In this document: in pieces, positions 1-8,320 of the stretch
Layout of the letters: the number at the start of each line of letters is the position of its first letter
Position numbering within the stretch: position 1 is the first letter of the stretch
NCBI RefSeq assembly: GCF_946481715.1
Contig: NZ_CAMLOV010000016.1
Location: 1-53,739, forward strand
Origin: an uncultured Mucilaginibacter sp.
Lineage (GTDB): Bacteria; Bacteroidota; Bacteroidia; Sphingobacteriales; Sphingobacteriaceae
Direction: 5' to 3'
DNA: 53,739 bases
Made by a program: the position numbers and the translations under genes
Notes under the pieces: model-generated
Database searches by the model: none
Told to the model about the DNA's origin: nothing
What the model saw: only the letters and a program-made list of their open reading frames with translations

Positions 1-2412
1 GCCCTCTAACGAACCTTCGTAACCCGAACGTTTGGTTTTTAATGCATTCAGGAATAAGGTGGTGTAACCTGTTGCGGTAGAGATAGGGTTAGCCAATATC
101 CTCGGCCCATCCACATACTGAAAAGCGGTACCGCTAAAGCCTAAACGGTTTTGCAGGAATTTAATATCAAAACCCTGCTCCCAGTTTACACGGGTTGATG
201 TTTGGATATTAGGGATAAACAATACATTGCTTGCGTAGCCTGCTGTTTGGCCGTTGTAAGGCTTATTGGTTAGGTACGATGTTTTAAGCGAGTAATCGGG
301 CCCGTTGTACGGCGACGTATAGGTTGAACCATAACCCAGCGGATTATTGAATAACGATGCAGCCGTACTGCCGCCAAAAGCAGTGATAGAGCTGAACGGT
401 GCAGGGCCGATAGTTGGGCTCGACACATCGTTACGGATGCTGGCGTAAGATCCGCGCAGTTTAAGGAAAGAGATAAACCCGGGCAGTTTTACATAATCAG
501 ATACTACAGTTGCTGCCGATACGCTTGGGTAACCGTATGATGCCACCTTTTGAAAGTTACTTGATTTGTACTGGCGGAAAGTACCCGATACTGTAGCGTA
601 TTTACCAAACGACGCATCCAACGAAGCGTAGTAGCTAAACTCGCGCGATGCAGCGTTGAAGCTGGTAGCCTGTATAGCGTTTTTTGAGTTACTGAAAGCG
701 TAAACTTCCGGCACGTTCAAATAATCTGTAGATACCCAGTTGCTGTTGTAGTTAAAATTACGCAGGTTAGAACCAACCAAACCGGATAAGTTCAGGAAGT
801 TTTTGATGGTATAGTTATAACTAACAAATAACTCCGTATTGTTATCAAACAGATCGCGGCGGTCTTCGCGGTAATCGCCCTGGTTACCTTCACGGCCGTA
901 AGGGTGTGCCGAATAAGGCAGCTTCTCGGTACGTAAAATATTGTAGGTGTTTATAGATGACCTTAAGGTAACATTTAAATTGTTGTTGAATTTGTAGTTA
1001 CCGGTTAAGTAGCCGTAAGTATCGTTTTTGTAGTGGCCGCGTGTCCATTTCTGGGTAAGCAGGTATGGGTTATGGTAGCGTTGGTACTCGGCAAATTGCG
1101 ATTGAACGCCGGTTTTGCCGGGTTGCCAAATGGCTTTAATATCCGGTGCGTTAATATCCCAGTCGGCCCCTGTCCATACAGCAATGTTGTAGATGATACT
1201 GTTTGGGCCGTATTGCACATCGGGAAAGTTATCAGTGCTTTGGCGGTTAAAGTTAACGTTACCTTCAAACTTCAGCTTGGCCGTTGGGCTAAACGAAGCA
1301 TAAAAATTCGCGTTAGCAATGTTTAAATATTGCGATGGGATATAGCTGGTTTGGTGCTGCTGCGAAACCGATAAACGTGTTACATAGTTATCGCCAACCG
1401 AACCTAAAGCTATGTTATTGTTGGTTTGGTAACCTGTTTGCAAAAAGTTCTTCAGGTTATCTTTACCACGGGCCACGTAAGGGGTGCCTTGCCTTACGCC
1501 ATTAATGATAGGGCTATCGTACTGCGGGATAAGCTGGCCATTAAAATAAGGGCCCCAAACATCATAATCGCCATCTACGCCACCCGGTGCGCCACCTTTA
1601 CCATCAACAAACTGGTAGTAGGTATTTTCGCCGCCGCCGTAGCTGTTTTGTATGCGCGGGAAGGCTAAAAAGCCCGAGTTAGCAACCGTACTGCTGTTGA
1701 TATCTACCGTAAGGCCTTTTTTGTTTTTGTCGCCTTTTTTGGTAGTGATCAGGATAGCACCGTATTGCGCACGGTTACCGTAAAGCGCAGCAGCCGCAGG
1801 GCCTTTTAGCACGGTGTAAGTATCAATATCGTCGGGGCTGATATTATAAGTATCGGTATTGATAGGGATACCATCCACAACGTATAACGATACCTGGTTA
1901 CCCCTTATTAATACGTTGGGGTTACCCAAAAGCTCTGCAGAAGGGCCAACCGATACACCCGCCACTTTACCAACCAGGCCGGTAATAGGGTTAGGGTCGC
2001 GGGCGGTGGTTAAAGCTTCGCCGTTTACAGCTTGGATAGCATAACCAATACGGCGGGTTTCTTTTTTAACGCCCAACGCGGTTACAACCACCTCGTTCAG
2101 GTTCTGGCTCGAGCCTGTTAAGGATACGTTAATAACCGTTTTATCGGCAACCACAATTTTTTTTGTTTCGAAACCGATAAAGCTGAAAGAAAGCGTTTGC
2201 CCCATAGATGCAGTTAAAAGGTAGTGCCCCTCTACATCGGTAATGGCATTTTTGCCTGTTTCTACAACACTTACCGTAACGCCAGGCAGCGGTAAGTTTT
2301 TATCGTCGGTAACGGTACCTGTAATTTTCGATTGCGCAAACAGTATTGCCGGCGACAAACAGAATATTACTACCGCTACAGCGATTTTTAAATGCTGGTA
2401 AATCTGTTTCAT
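1..2412 (-). CDS. SusC/RagA TonB-linked outer-membrane receptor (3' end outside window)
   Basis: TonB-dependent outer-membrane transporter of the SusC/RagA class, which imports bulky or scarce nutrients with a SusD lipoprotein. The 804 codons present begin with a signal peptide (MKQIYQ...ILFAQ, about 27 residues), then a carboxypeptidase-regulatory-like domain (about 28-110, GTVTDDKNLPLPGV), then a plug domain with the SusC-typical VVTALG and VLKGPAAAALYG motifs, then barrel strands; the C-terminus lies beyond base 1. A susD gene would be expected next, outside the window. The ATG at 2412 gives a clean signal peptide. The promoter carries the same 20-bp-period palindrome array as the phosphonate operon at 4006, so I infer a phosphonate-related cargo. 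Class assignment is firm; cargo is inference. Confidence 0.93.
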   Translation of the reverse strand, partial: MKQIYQHLKIAVAVVIFCLSPAILFAQSKITGTVTDDKNLPLPGVTVSVVETGKNAITDVEGHYLLTASMGQTLSFSFIGFETKKIVVADKTVINVSLTGSSQNLNEVVVTALGVKKETRRIGYAIQAVNGEALTTARDPNPITGLVGKVAGVSVGPSAELLGNPNVLIRGNQVSLYVVDGIPINTDTYNISPDDIDTYTVLKGPAAAALYGNRAQYGAILITTKKGDKNKKGLTVDINSSTVANSGFLAFPRIQNSYGGGENTYYQFVDGKGGAPGGVDGDYDVWGPYFNGQLIPQYDSPIINGVRQGTPYVARGKDNLKNFLQTGYQTNNNIALGSVGDNYVTRLSVSQQHQTSYIPSQYLNIANANFYASFSPTAKLKFEGNVNFNRQSTDNFPDVQYGPNSIIYNIAVWTGADWDINAPDIKAIWQPGKTGVQSQFAEYQRYHNPYLLTQKWTRGHYKNDTYGYLTGNYKFNNNLNVTLRSSINTYNILRTEKLPYSAHPYGREGNQGDYREDRRDLFDNNTELFVSYNYTIKNFLNLSGLVGSNLRNFNYNSNWVSTDYLNVPEVYAFSNSKNAIQATSFNAASREFSYYASLDASFGKYATVSGTFRQYKSSNFQKVASYGYPSVSAATVVSDYVKLPGFISFLKLRGSYASIRNDVSSPTIGPAPFSSITAFGGSTAASLFNNPLGYGSTYTSPYNGPDYSLKTSYLTNKPYNGQTAGYASNVLFIPNIQTSTRVNWEQGFDIKFLQNRLGFSGTAFQYVDGPRILANPISTATGYTTLFLNALKTKRSGYEGSLEG

Positions 2413-2457
2413 TAATAATTGTTTTTTTGGAGTGAAAAGTTTTTCGTTTTTGTAGCG

Positions 2458-2509
2458 GCAATACTAAACTTTGTTTATTATTTGTAAACTAAGTTTAGAT
2501 TAAGTAAAC
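2458..2509 (-). promoter_or_regulatory. susC promoter with tandem GTTTA-N7-TAAAC operators
   Basis: Read on the minus strand, half-sites GTTTA lie at 2509-2505, 2489-2485 and 2469-2465, and TAAAC at 2497-2493 and 2477-2473. This gives two complete 17-bp palindromes plus a third half, all at an exact 20-bp period. The -7-like box TAGTATTG (2466-2459; consensus TAnnTTTG) overlaps the last half-site. The block 2492-2458 matches 3953-3987 at 29 of 35 positions in the same orientation relative to the gene. Repression by promoter occlusion is inferred. Confidence 0.72.
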
Positions 2510-2610
2510 TTTATCACTTTGTGTACTTAGGGTTAAGTACCGGGGAGGATGGTAACAATTAGATGATGCGGTGGTAAAACAGATTTAACACGGCTTATAG
2601 CAGAAGCGTA

Positions 2611-3213
2611 TTATTTGCGCATTAAATGCGCCAAAGCCTTATCTTTTAAATTCGCTATATTATCAACAGGGACATGTTGCAGCTTTGCTTCATCATCCCA
2701 ATAGCGCATGCGTACTATTAATTCTGCGTCCGGGTGCTGTTCAAAAGCTTCCGCTTCGTCAGCGCTCATCACCCCGCCCTGGAAACCCAGCGTAACTTTG
2801 CTGGCCGGCGAAAGCCTATCGTAATAGTGGGGGTATTTAAAGGTTAAATAGCGCTTGGCAATAACGTGCCCGTTCACCAGGTTTGCCAGCCGCGCAGAAA
2901 AGCCTCGTTCCGTCAGGTAATCGGCGCCAAGTTTTTCGTGATCCACGTTGCCCATGCCATCCATGCTTTCGGCAGTGGCGCACAGGTGGCCAATATCGTG
3001 GAAAAAGGCCGCAAGTACCACTTCGTCATCGTGCCCCTCGGCTTCGGCAAGCGCCGCCGCTTGCGACATATGCTCTATCTGCGATACCGGCTCGCCAATG
3101 TAATCGTCATTGCCATGCAATTCGTACAGGGCAAATACTTCGGCTACAATTTCCTGGGGCGTACGGTCGGCAAAGGGCATAGGGCTGCTGTAGTTTGTGG
3201 CAAATAAAAGCAT
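2611..3213 (-). CDS. PhnZ-type HD-domain mixed-valent di-iron oxygenase
   Basis: PhnZ and TmpB oxidatively cleave the C-P bond of 1-hydroxy-2-aminoethylphosphonates, giving glycine (or glycine betaine) and phosphate. This 200-residue cytosolic protein has the family's usual size. Visible: the lid motif Tyr38-x-x-Glu41 seven residues before His48, then His72-Asp73, His92, His116, Lys120, Ser138, Arg170 and Asp173. Spacing from His104 onward matches PhnZ (His104, Lys108, Ser126, Arg158, Asp161) as I recall it. That set separates PhnZ-like enzymes from ordinary HD phosphohydrolases and fits TIGR03276. It is transcribed away from the regulator at 3348. No PhnY-type (PhyH family) hydroxylase is seen, so the source of a hydroxylated substrate is unclear. 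A box TAATTTTG lies at 3233-3226, giving a very short leader. Confidence 0.85.
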   Translation of the reverse strand: MLLFATNYSSPMPFADRTPQEIVAEVFALYELHGNDDYIGEPVSQIEHMSQAAALAEAEGHDDEVVLAAFFHDIGHLCATAESMDGMGNVDHEKLGADYLTERGFSARLANLVNGHVIAKRYLTFKYPHYYDRLSPASKVTLGFQGGVMSADEAEAFEQHPDAELIVRMRYWDDEAKLQHVPVDNIANLKDKALAHLMRK

Positions 3214-3288
3214 TTAATATTACCGCAAAATTAAATCTCCGTGATATAATTTGTTACACATAAAAGGTGTTAAAATAAGCTAATTACC

Positions 3289-3318
3289 TTGCCCCGCTTA
3301 ATTTTATTATCTACTTTG
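3289..3318 (+). promoter_or_regulatory. Predicted promoter of the XRE-cupin regulator
   Basis: TTG at 3289-3291, a 20-nt spacer, then TACTTTG at 3312-3318 (one base short of TAnnTTTG) match the Bacteroidota -33/-7 layout. The start codon follows at 3348. No GTTTA-N7-TAAAC palindrome is seen here, so autoregulation is not evident. Confidence 0.5.
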
Positions 3319-3347
3319 CCCGCCCCCAATAACCCTAATATATTATA

Positions 3348-3926
3348 ATGGAAGATGATGTACTGATACAGATCAGTAACCGTATTAAAGATAAGCGCCG
3401 CGAAAAAAACATCACCGTGCAGGAGCTTGCCACCCGGGCCAACGTAAGCAAGGGGCTTATATCGCAGATAGAGAACAGCCGCACCATCCCATCGCTTGTG
3501 GTATTGGTAGATATTATAAAGGCGCTGGAAATTGATATGAACGTGTTCTTTAAAGATATCCACTCCACCGGCGGCAATTTCCCATTGATCATACGCCGCC
3601 AGGAAGAATACGACCGTTTTGAAAAGGAGCACGCCGAAGGTTTCCATTACCAGCGCATTTTTACCCAAAGCATTAAAAACTCCACGGTTGATATTGTAAT
3701 ACTGGAGCTGGAGCCCGAAGCACACCGCCCCCAGGTAGAGACAGAGGCTTATGAATATAAATATATCCTAAACGGCAGCATAGAATACCACTTTGGCGAA
3801 AAGGTTTATACCTTAAACCAGGGCGATTCGATGCTGTTTGACGGGCGCATCCCCCATACGCCAAAAAACACCGGCACCCAAACGGCAAGGATGCTGGTTA
3901 TTTACTTTTTTGAGGAGCGGGCCTAA
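3348..3926 (+). CDS. XRE-family regulator with C-terminal cupin domain
   Basis: Cytosolic DNA-binding regulator of 192 residues. Residues about 8-65 form an HTH_XRE domain (QELATRANVSKGLISQIENS is the helix-turn-helix with the conserved SQIE). Residues about 110-190 form a cupin barrel (GSIEYHFGEKVY, QGDSMLFDGRIPH), the layout of PuuR-like sensors that bind small amines, acids or sugars. It sits between the PhnZ-type gene (divergent) and the phosphonate operon (same strand, 79 nt downstream). It is therefore the best candidate for binding the palindromes ahead of susC and the operon, with an aminophosphonate or product as ligand. Family is clear; target and ligand are inferred. Confidence 0.87.
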   Translation: MEDDVLIQISNRIKDKRREKNITVQELATRANVSKGLISQIENSRTIPSLVVLVDIIKALEIDMNVFFKDIHSTGGNFPLIIRRQEEYDRFEKEHAEGFHYQRIFTQSIKNSTVDIVILELEPEAHRPQVETEAYEYKYILNGSIEYHFGEKVYTLNQGDSMLFDGRIPHTPKNTGTQTARMLVIYFFEERA

Positions 3927-3955
3927 ACATTTAAAAATTCCTTAACTTTAAATTA

Positions 3956-3992
3956 GTTTATTATTAATAAACATAGTTTAACATTGCTAAAC
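3956..3992 (+). promoter_or_regulatory. Phosphonate operon promoter with two GTTTA-N7-TAAAC operators
   Basis: GTTTA at 3956-3960 and 3976-3980, and TAAAC at 3968-3972 and 3988-3992, make two complete 17-bp palindromes at a 20-bp period. The -7-like box TAACATTG (3979-3986) lies inside the second palindrome, so a bound dimer would block RNA polymerase. Transcription would begin near 3991-3993, leaving a leader of about 13 nt. Confidence 0.72.
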
Positions 3993-4005
3993 AAAATTTA
4001 GAGAA

Positions 4006-4692
4006 ATGCCCATTAAACTTGTTGTTTTTGATATGGCCGGCACCACGGTTAAGGATGAGGATAAAGTAACCGAAACCTTTCGCCTTGCAATGGAAAAGTA
4101 TGGTTATACGGTTACTTACGATGCCATAAACCCGCTGATGGGTTACGAAAAAAGCGTTGCCATTACCAAAATGCTGCAACAACTGGAGCCTGATGGGCAA
4201 AAGATAACGCCCGGGCTTGTTAAAAACATCCACAAGGAGTTTATTGCGCTAATGATAGCTTACTATAAAAAAGCCGAGGCTATTGAAGCTTTGCCCAATG
4301 CCGAAGAAACCATGGCTGTCCTTAAAAAGGCAGGCATTAAAATTGGCGTAAACACAGGTTTTTCTAAAGATATTGCCGAAACGATAGTGGAGCGCTTACA
4401 ATGGTGCGAAAAAGGGCTGATAGATTACCTTATCGGCTCGGACGAAGTAGAAAACGGCCGCCCCAACCCGGCCATGATAAACCGCATGATGAAATTAGCC
4501 GGCATTACCAACCCATTGGAGGTTGCTAAAGTAGGCGACACAGAAGTGGACATCCGCGAAGGGCAAAATGCCGGCTGCAAATATGTTATTGCCGTTACAA
4601 CCGGTGCTTTTACCCGCGCCGAACTGGAACCTTATAATCCTACCCACATACTGGATGATATTGCCGGTGTGTTGCCTATTGTGCTAAACTAA
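4006..4692 (+). CDS. PhnX-like phosphonatase (HAD superfamily)
   Basis: HAD hydrolase close to phosphonoacetaldehyde hydrolase, which splits a 2-oxoethylphosphonate into aldehyde and phosphate through a Schiff-base lysine. The 228 residues show the phosphonatase-specific nucleophile motif Asp9-Met-Ala-Gly-Thr (instead of DxDxT), a cap lysine at Lys49 in MGYEKS in the position of the PhnX Schiff-base lysine, an arginine in GRPNP where most HADs have lysine, and the acidic VGDTEVD motif. It is shorter than PhnX (about 270) and fits TIGR03351, which is linked to FAD oxidases rather than to the transaminase PhnW, exactly as here. First gene of a tight operon; it overlaps the next gene by one base (TAATG). 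Substrate is phosphonoacetaldehyde or a hydroxylated analogue. Confidence 0.87.
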   Translation: MPIKLVVFDMAGTTVKDEDKVTETFRLAMEKYGYTVTYDAINPLMGYEKSVAITKMLQQLEPDGQKITPGLVKNIHKEFIALMIAYYKKAEAIEALPNAEETMAVLKKAGIKIGVNTGFSKDIAETIVERLQWCEKGLIDYLIGSDEVENGRPNPAMINRMMKLAGITNPLEVAKVGDTEVDIREGQNAGCKYVIAVTTGAFTRAELEPYNPTHILDDIAGVLPIVLN

Positions 4693-6017
4693 TGGCCATA
4701 CCCGCAGCCAATAAACTAAAAGCCACAGTAGCCAACTGGCCGTATTGGCTGGTTTCGGTAATGGCGGCAGTGTCGGCATTTGGTGCCTATACCTCCATGT
4801 ATGCCTTCCGCAAGGCCTTTGCCGCGGGTACCTTTACCGGGCAGCAATACCTGCATATAGATTATAAGGTATGGCTGGTAATTGCCCAGATCATCGGGTA
4901 TACCCTCAGCAAATTTTATGGCATCCGCTTTATTGCCGAAGTAAAAGGCGCAAAACGCGGCCCTACTATTTTGCTGCTGGTGGGCATTGCCTGGCTTGCC
5001 CTGCTTGGTTTTGCATTGGTGCCTGCTCCTTACAATATCATCTTCCTGTTTATCAACGGCTTCCCGCTGGGGCTGATATGGGGGCTGGTGTTTGGTTATT
5101 TAGAAGGCCGCCGCTCTACCGAATTTATGGCCGCTGTGTTATCCATCAGTTTAATATTCGGTTCGGGCTTTGTAAAAACCATAGGGCAAACCTTAATACA
5201 CGTTTACCACATAAGCGAATATAATATGCCCTTTTTTACCGGTGCATTGTTTGCCATACCGCTCATCCTGTTTGTTTTTATGTTGGAACTGATGCCGCCG
5301 CAAACCGCCGAAGACAAATTGCTCCGCGCCGAGCGCAAACCCATGGATGCAACCGAACGCAAACAGTTCATCATCCGCTTTTTGCCCGGCATTATACTAA
5401 CGCTTATCATTTATGTACTGCTTACCATTATGCGCGATGTGCGCGATAATTTTGAGGTAGAGATATGGAATAGCCTGGGCATTAAGGACCGTAACATATA
5501 CGCCAAAATAGATACACAAATATCTGTTATTGTTTTAGTGGCCATAAGCCTGCTTATCCTCGTGCGCAAAAACCTGCGGGCATTCGGTATTATCCACCTG
5601 TTTATTATTGGAGGCTGCGTGCTGGTGGGTGCATCAACACTTTTGTTTACGCTAAAACTTATTGGCCCTGTTAGCTGGATGACCTGCGCCGGGCTTGGGC
5701 TTTATTTAGGTTACGTGCCTTACAACGCCATCTTTTTCGAACGCATGATAGCCACCTTCCACTACAAAAGCAACGTTGGCTTTGTAATGTACGTAGCCGA
5801 CTCGATGGGTTACCTGGGCAGCGTAAGCGTGCTGCTGGTAAAAGAATTTGGCAGGCCCAACATTAGCTGGGGTGCTTTCTTTAAAGAGGGTGTGCTGGTT
5901 GTGGCTATCGTTGGCGGCATTTGCGGCATTTTATCGTTAATTTACTTCCTGCAATCGGCACGCAGGCAACCTGCAGCAGCCGAAGCAAATACCCCGTTAA
6001 ACTTTTCGTCATTATGA
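4692..6017 (+). CDS. DUF5690 MFS-type transporter, probable (amino)phosphonate permease
   Basis: Polytopic inner-membrane protein of 441 residues with about 12 hydrophobic helices in two halves and a charged central loop (about 205-230). The first helix carries AYTSMYAFRKAFAAG, resembling the RK motif that organophosphate antiporters such as GlpT use to hold phosphate. I recognise it as DUF5690, a Bacteroidota MFS family without a settled substrate. It is translationally coupled on both sides (one-base overlap upstream, ATGA overlap downstream) with two phosphonate enzymes, so uptake of the phosphonate from the periplasm is the likely role. It would replace the PhnCDE ABC importer common elsewhere. 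Membrane nature is certain; substrate is inferred. Confidence 0.8.
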   Translation: MAIPAANKLKATVANWPYWLVSVMAAVSAFGAYTSMYAFRKAFAAGTFTGQQYLHIDYKVWLVIAQIIGYTLSKFYGIRFIAEVKGAKRGPTILLLVGIAWLALLGFALVPAPYNIIFLFINGFPLGLIWGLVFGYLEGRRSTEFMAAVLSISLIFGSGFVKTIGQTLIHVYHISEYNMPFFTGALFAIPLILFVFMLELMPPQTAEDKLLRAERKPMDATERKQFIIRFLPGIILTLIIYVLLTIMRDVRDNFEVEIWNSLGIKDRNIYAKIDTQISVIVLVAISLLILVRKNLRAFGIIHLFIIGGCVLVGASTLLFTLKLIGPVSWMTCAGLGLYLGYVPYNAIFFERMIATFHYKSNVGFVMYVADSMGYLGSVSVLLVKEFGRPNISWGAFFKEGVLVVAIVGGICGILSLIYFLQSARRQPAAAEANTPLNFSSL

Positions 6018-7147
6018 GTATTCCATCGGCAATAGTAATTGGTGCGGGCATTGTTGGGCTGGCTACTGCACGTGCGCTTGCTATGCGCGGCTATGAGGTA
6101 ACCGTATTTGAGCGCAACGAACGCGCCGTGGGGGCATCCATCCGCAACTTTGGCATGGTTTGGCCTATCGGGCAGCCAAACGGCCCTTTATTTGAGCGGG
6201 CCATGTTATCGCGCAGCATATGGAAACAAACCTGCGAAGAGGCCGGCATATGGCACGATGAAGTTGGCTCGCTGCACCTCGCCTATCAAGATGATGAACT
6301 GGAGGTGATAGAACAATACGCTAACATCAACGGCAAACTGCGCGGGTGTACCTTGCTTACGCCGGGGCAAACCCTGCAAAAATCGGCAGGCGTAAACCCG
6401 GCGGGGCTTAAAGGCGCACTGTGGAGCGGCACCGAAATGATAGTAGAGGCACGCGCCGCCATTGGCAGTATCGCGCAATACCTGCAAGACAAATACGACG
6501 TAAAATTTTACTGGAATACCGCCATCAGCCAAGTGGCGCAAAGCAGGGTACAAAGCGGCTCCCGCAGCTGGCAGGCCGATGAAATATACGTTTGCAGCGG
6601 CGTAGAGTTCGAAACGCTTTACCCCGAGCTGTTCGCTTCCTTCAATATTACCAAGTGCAAACTGCAAATGCTGCGCCTTGCGGCACAACCCGATAACTGG
6701 CGCATTGGCCCGGCGCTTTGTGGCAGCCTCAGCATGATCCATTACCCTGGCTTCCAGTCGGCACCGGCACTGCCGGCCTTGCGCGCCCGCTACGAGCAGC
6801 AATATGCCGAAGAATTGAAATGGGGCATCCACGTAATGGCCTGCCAAAACCATACGGGCGAGGTTACCGTGGGCGACTCACACGAGTACGGTTTGGTACA
6901 CGACCCCTTTGATAAGGATCTCATCAACCAAATGATATTGAATTACCTAAAAACCTTCAGTAACTTTAAAGATACCCGAGTTATACAAACCTGGAACGGC
7001 ACCTACGCTAAAATGAAAACCGGACAAACAGAACTGGTGATGGATCCCGAGCCGGGCGTAACCATCATCAACGGGCTTGGCGGCAACGGCATGACGCTCT
7101 CTTTCGGGCTTTGCGAGCAGATCGTAGCGGCGAGGGCTTCCAAATAA
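6014..7147 (+). CDS. FAD-dependent oxidoreductase of the TIGR03364 type (aminophosphonate oxidase candidate)
   Basis: DAO-superfamily flavoenzyme of 377 residues related to amine-deaminating oxidases. The FAD-binding Rossmann motif is at the N-terminus (IVIGAGIVGLATARAL, about 7-22), followed by the acidic end of strand 2 (VFERNE). The C-terminal FAD contact is INGLGGNGMTLSFGL. An upstream in-frame ATG at 5921 exists, but the ATG at 6014 overlaps the transporter stop (ATGA) and begins just before the Rossmann fold, so I chose it. TIGR03364 members recur beside PhnX-like hydrolases and are proposed to deaminate aminoethylphosphonates, including hydroxylated or N-alkylated ones. The product would feed the hydrolase at 4006. 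Last gene of the operon; it converges on the acyltransferase 4 nt away. Confidence 0.83.
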   Translation: MSIPSAIVIGAGIVGLATARALAMRGYEVTVFERNERAVGASIRNFGMVWPIGQPNGPLFERAMLSRSIWKQTCEEAGIWHDEVGSLHLAYQDDELEVIEQYANINGKLRGCTLLTPGQTLQKSAGVNPAGLKGALWSGTEMIVEARAAIGSIAQYLQDKYDVKFYWNTAISQVAQSRVQSGSRSWQADEIYVCSGVEFETLYPELFASFNITKCKLQMLRLAAQPDNWRIGPALCGSLSMIHYPGFQSAPALPALRARYEQQYAEELKWGIHVMACQNHTGEVTVGDSHEYGLVHDPFDKDLINQMILNYLKTFSNFKDTRVIQTWNGTYAKMKTGQTELVMDPEPGVTIINGLGGNGMTLSFGLCEQIVAARASK

Positions 7148-7151
7148 TTGG

Positions 7152-8258
7152 CTACAGTGCCTGCTTTCGTTTGCCCGTAAGGTACTTACGCAGAGGGATA
7201 TCGTATGCCACCATTACCAGCCAGGCAAAAGCCACCAATGCAATTAATCCGCCGGTAATTATTAAGGCCAACTGGCCGGTTGCGGGTTTATTGGCGGTGT
7301 AATAGTTTAAAAACATCCAAATAAAGGCGTAGTGCGTCATGTACAGCGGATAAGATATATCCCCCGAAAAATTGCAGATGCCTTTTAGTTTGGGGCTTAA
7401 TGTTGAGCCTGCACCAAGCGATACCAGTAGCGGGAAATAGATTATCACCACTAAGGGCTCGCTTAACCAATTCCAAGTGTTAAATGGCATCACAAAAGCC
7501 AGGAACAGCAATACTGCAACACCTGCAAAACCAATTTTATTTTTGATGATCCAGTTGCGGCGGTATATCAAGAGGCCGGCTAAAAACGAATAACAGATAC
7601 GCACGCTGCCATCCCAAAAGTTTGGCCCGCCCCAACCGCCCATTAAATTGCCCGAGCGGTGTGCAACAAAGCAAATACCCAGCGCGCTGATTATGGTAAG
7701 CGAAAGCAGTAAGAGGCGGTTGATGCGGATAAGGAGAAAGGCATAAACTATGTTAGCCACATACTCCCAAAACAACGACCATGCCGGTGCGTTAAAACTG
7801 AATAAATTAAAGGCGCGTTCCGTCATTACCGGGTAGGGTATCAGCAGGATAGAGGTGATCAAAATTAATGCATTTTGCCCAAGGCTATATAGTTTTGCCG
7901 GCCCGCCAAACGGGTCGAACAGGAAGGCCAGCAAGCCCAGTAACGAACCAAGGACTACCAAAGGGTGCAGGCGGATAAGCCTCGATTTAAAAAACTCCCA
8001 GGCGCCCATTTTGCCAATACGGTTGTCATAAGCATAACCGATAACAAAACCCGAAAGGCAGAAGAAAAAATCTACTGCTAAAAAACCATGCCCGATAAAG
8101 TTTTGGCTATAATCCAGGTAAGCCATCTCCATAAAGTGAAAAGTAACAACTGCCAGGGCAGCCACACCTCTCATCCCATCCAAAATTTCGAAATGTTGTT
8201 TTGTTTTTAAAAGATCCGGGCTTACTGTAGTCATCCGCTTGGTATTTGTTAAGGCCAA
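7152..8258 (-). CDS. Acyltransferase 3 family membrane protein (OafA/YrhL-like)
   Basis: Integral membrane O-acyltransferase of 368 residues, a family that puts acetyl or succinyl groups on cell-surface sugars. The early helix carries ILDGMRGVAALAVVTFHF with the family's catalytic histidine, followed by FFFCLSGFVIGY and the RLIRLHP motif. About ten hydrophobic helices follow. The start is uncertain: ATG at 8258 or the in-frame ATG at 8234; both precede the conserved core by 20-30 residues. No glycan-synthesis genes lie alongside, so the substrate cannot be named. Confidence 0.88.
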   Translation of the reverse strand: MALTNTKRMTTVSPDLLKTKQHFEILDGMRGVAALAVVTFHFMEMAYLDYSQNFIGHGFLAVDFFFCLSGFVIGYAYDNRIGKMGAWEFFKSRLIRLHPLVVLGSLLGLLAFLFDPFGGPAKLYSLGQNALILITSILLIPYPVMTERAFNLFSFNAPAWSLFWEYVANIVYAFLLIRINRLLLLSLTIISALGICFVAHRSGNLMGGWGGPNFWDGSVRICYSFLAGLLIYRRNWIIKNKIGFAGVAVLLFLAFVMPFNTWNWLSEPLVVIIYFPLLVSLGAGSTLSPKLKGICNFSGDISYPLYMTHYAFIWMFLNYYTANKPATGQLALIITGGLIALVAFAWLVMVAYDIPLRKYLTGKRKQAL

Positions 8259-8320
8259 ACTTACTATTTAAACCGCAAGCGGCACAAGCAAATGTGGTAC
8301 ATCGCCGTCTACGGCCCAAA

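Noticed and set aside
1033..1668. Plus-strand ORFs inside the susC gene
   Set aside because: They are antisense to a continuous, well-matched SusC reading frame and show no domain.
5921..6013. Upstream start for the FAD oxidoreductase
   Set aside because: It would overlap the transporter gene by 97 nt and add 31 residues ahead of the Rossmann motif; the ATGA overlap at 6014 is the normal coupled start.
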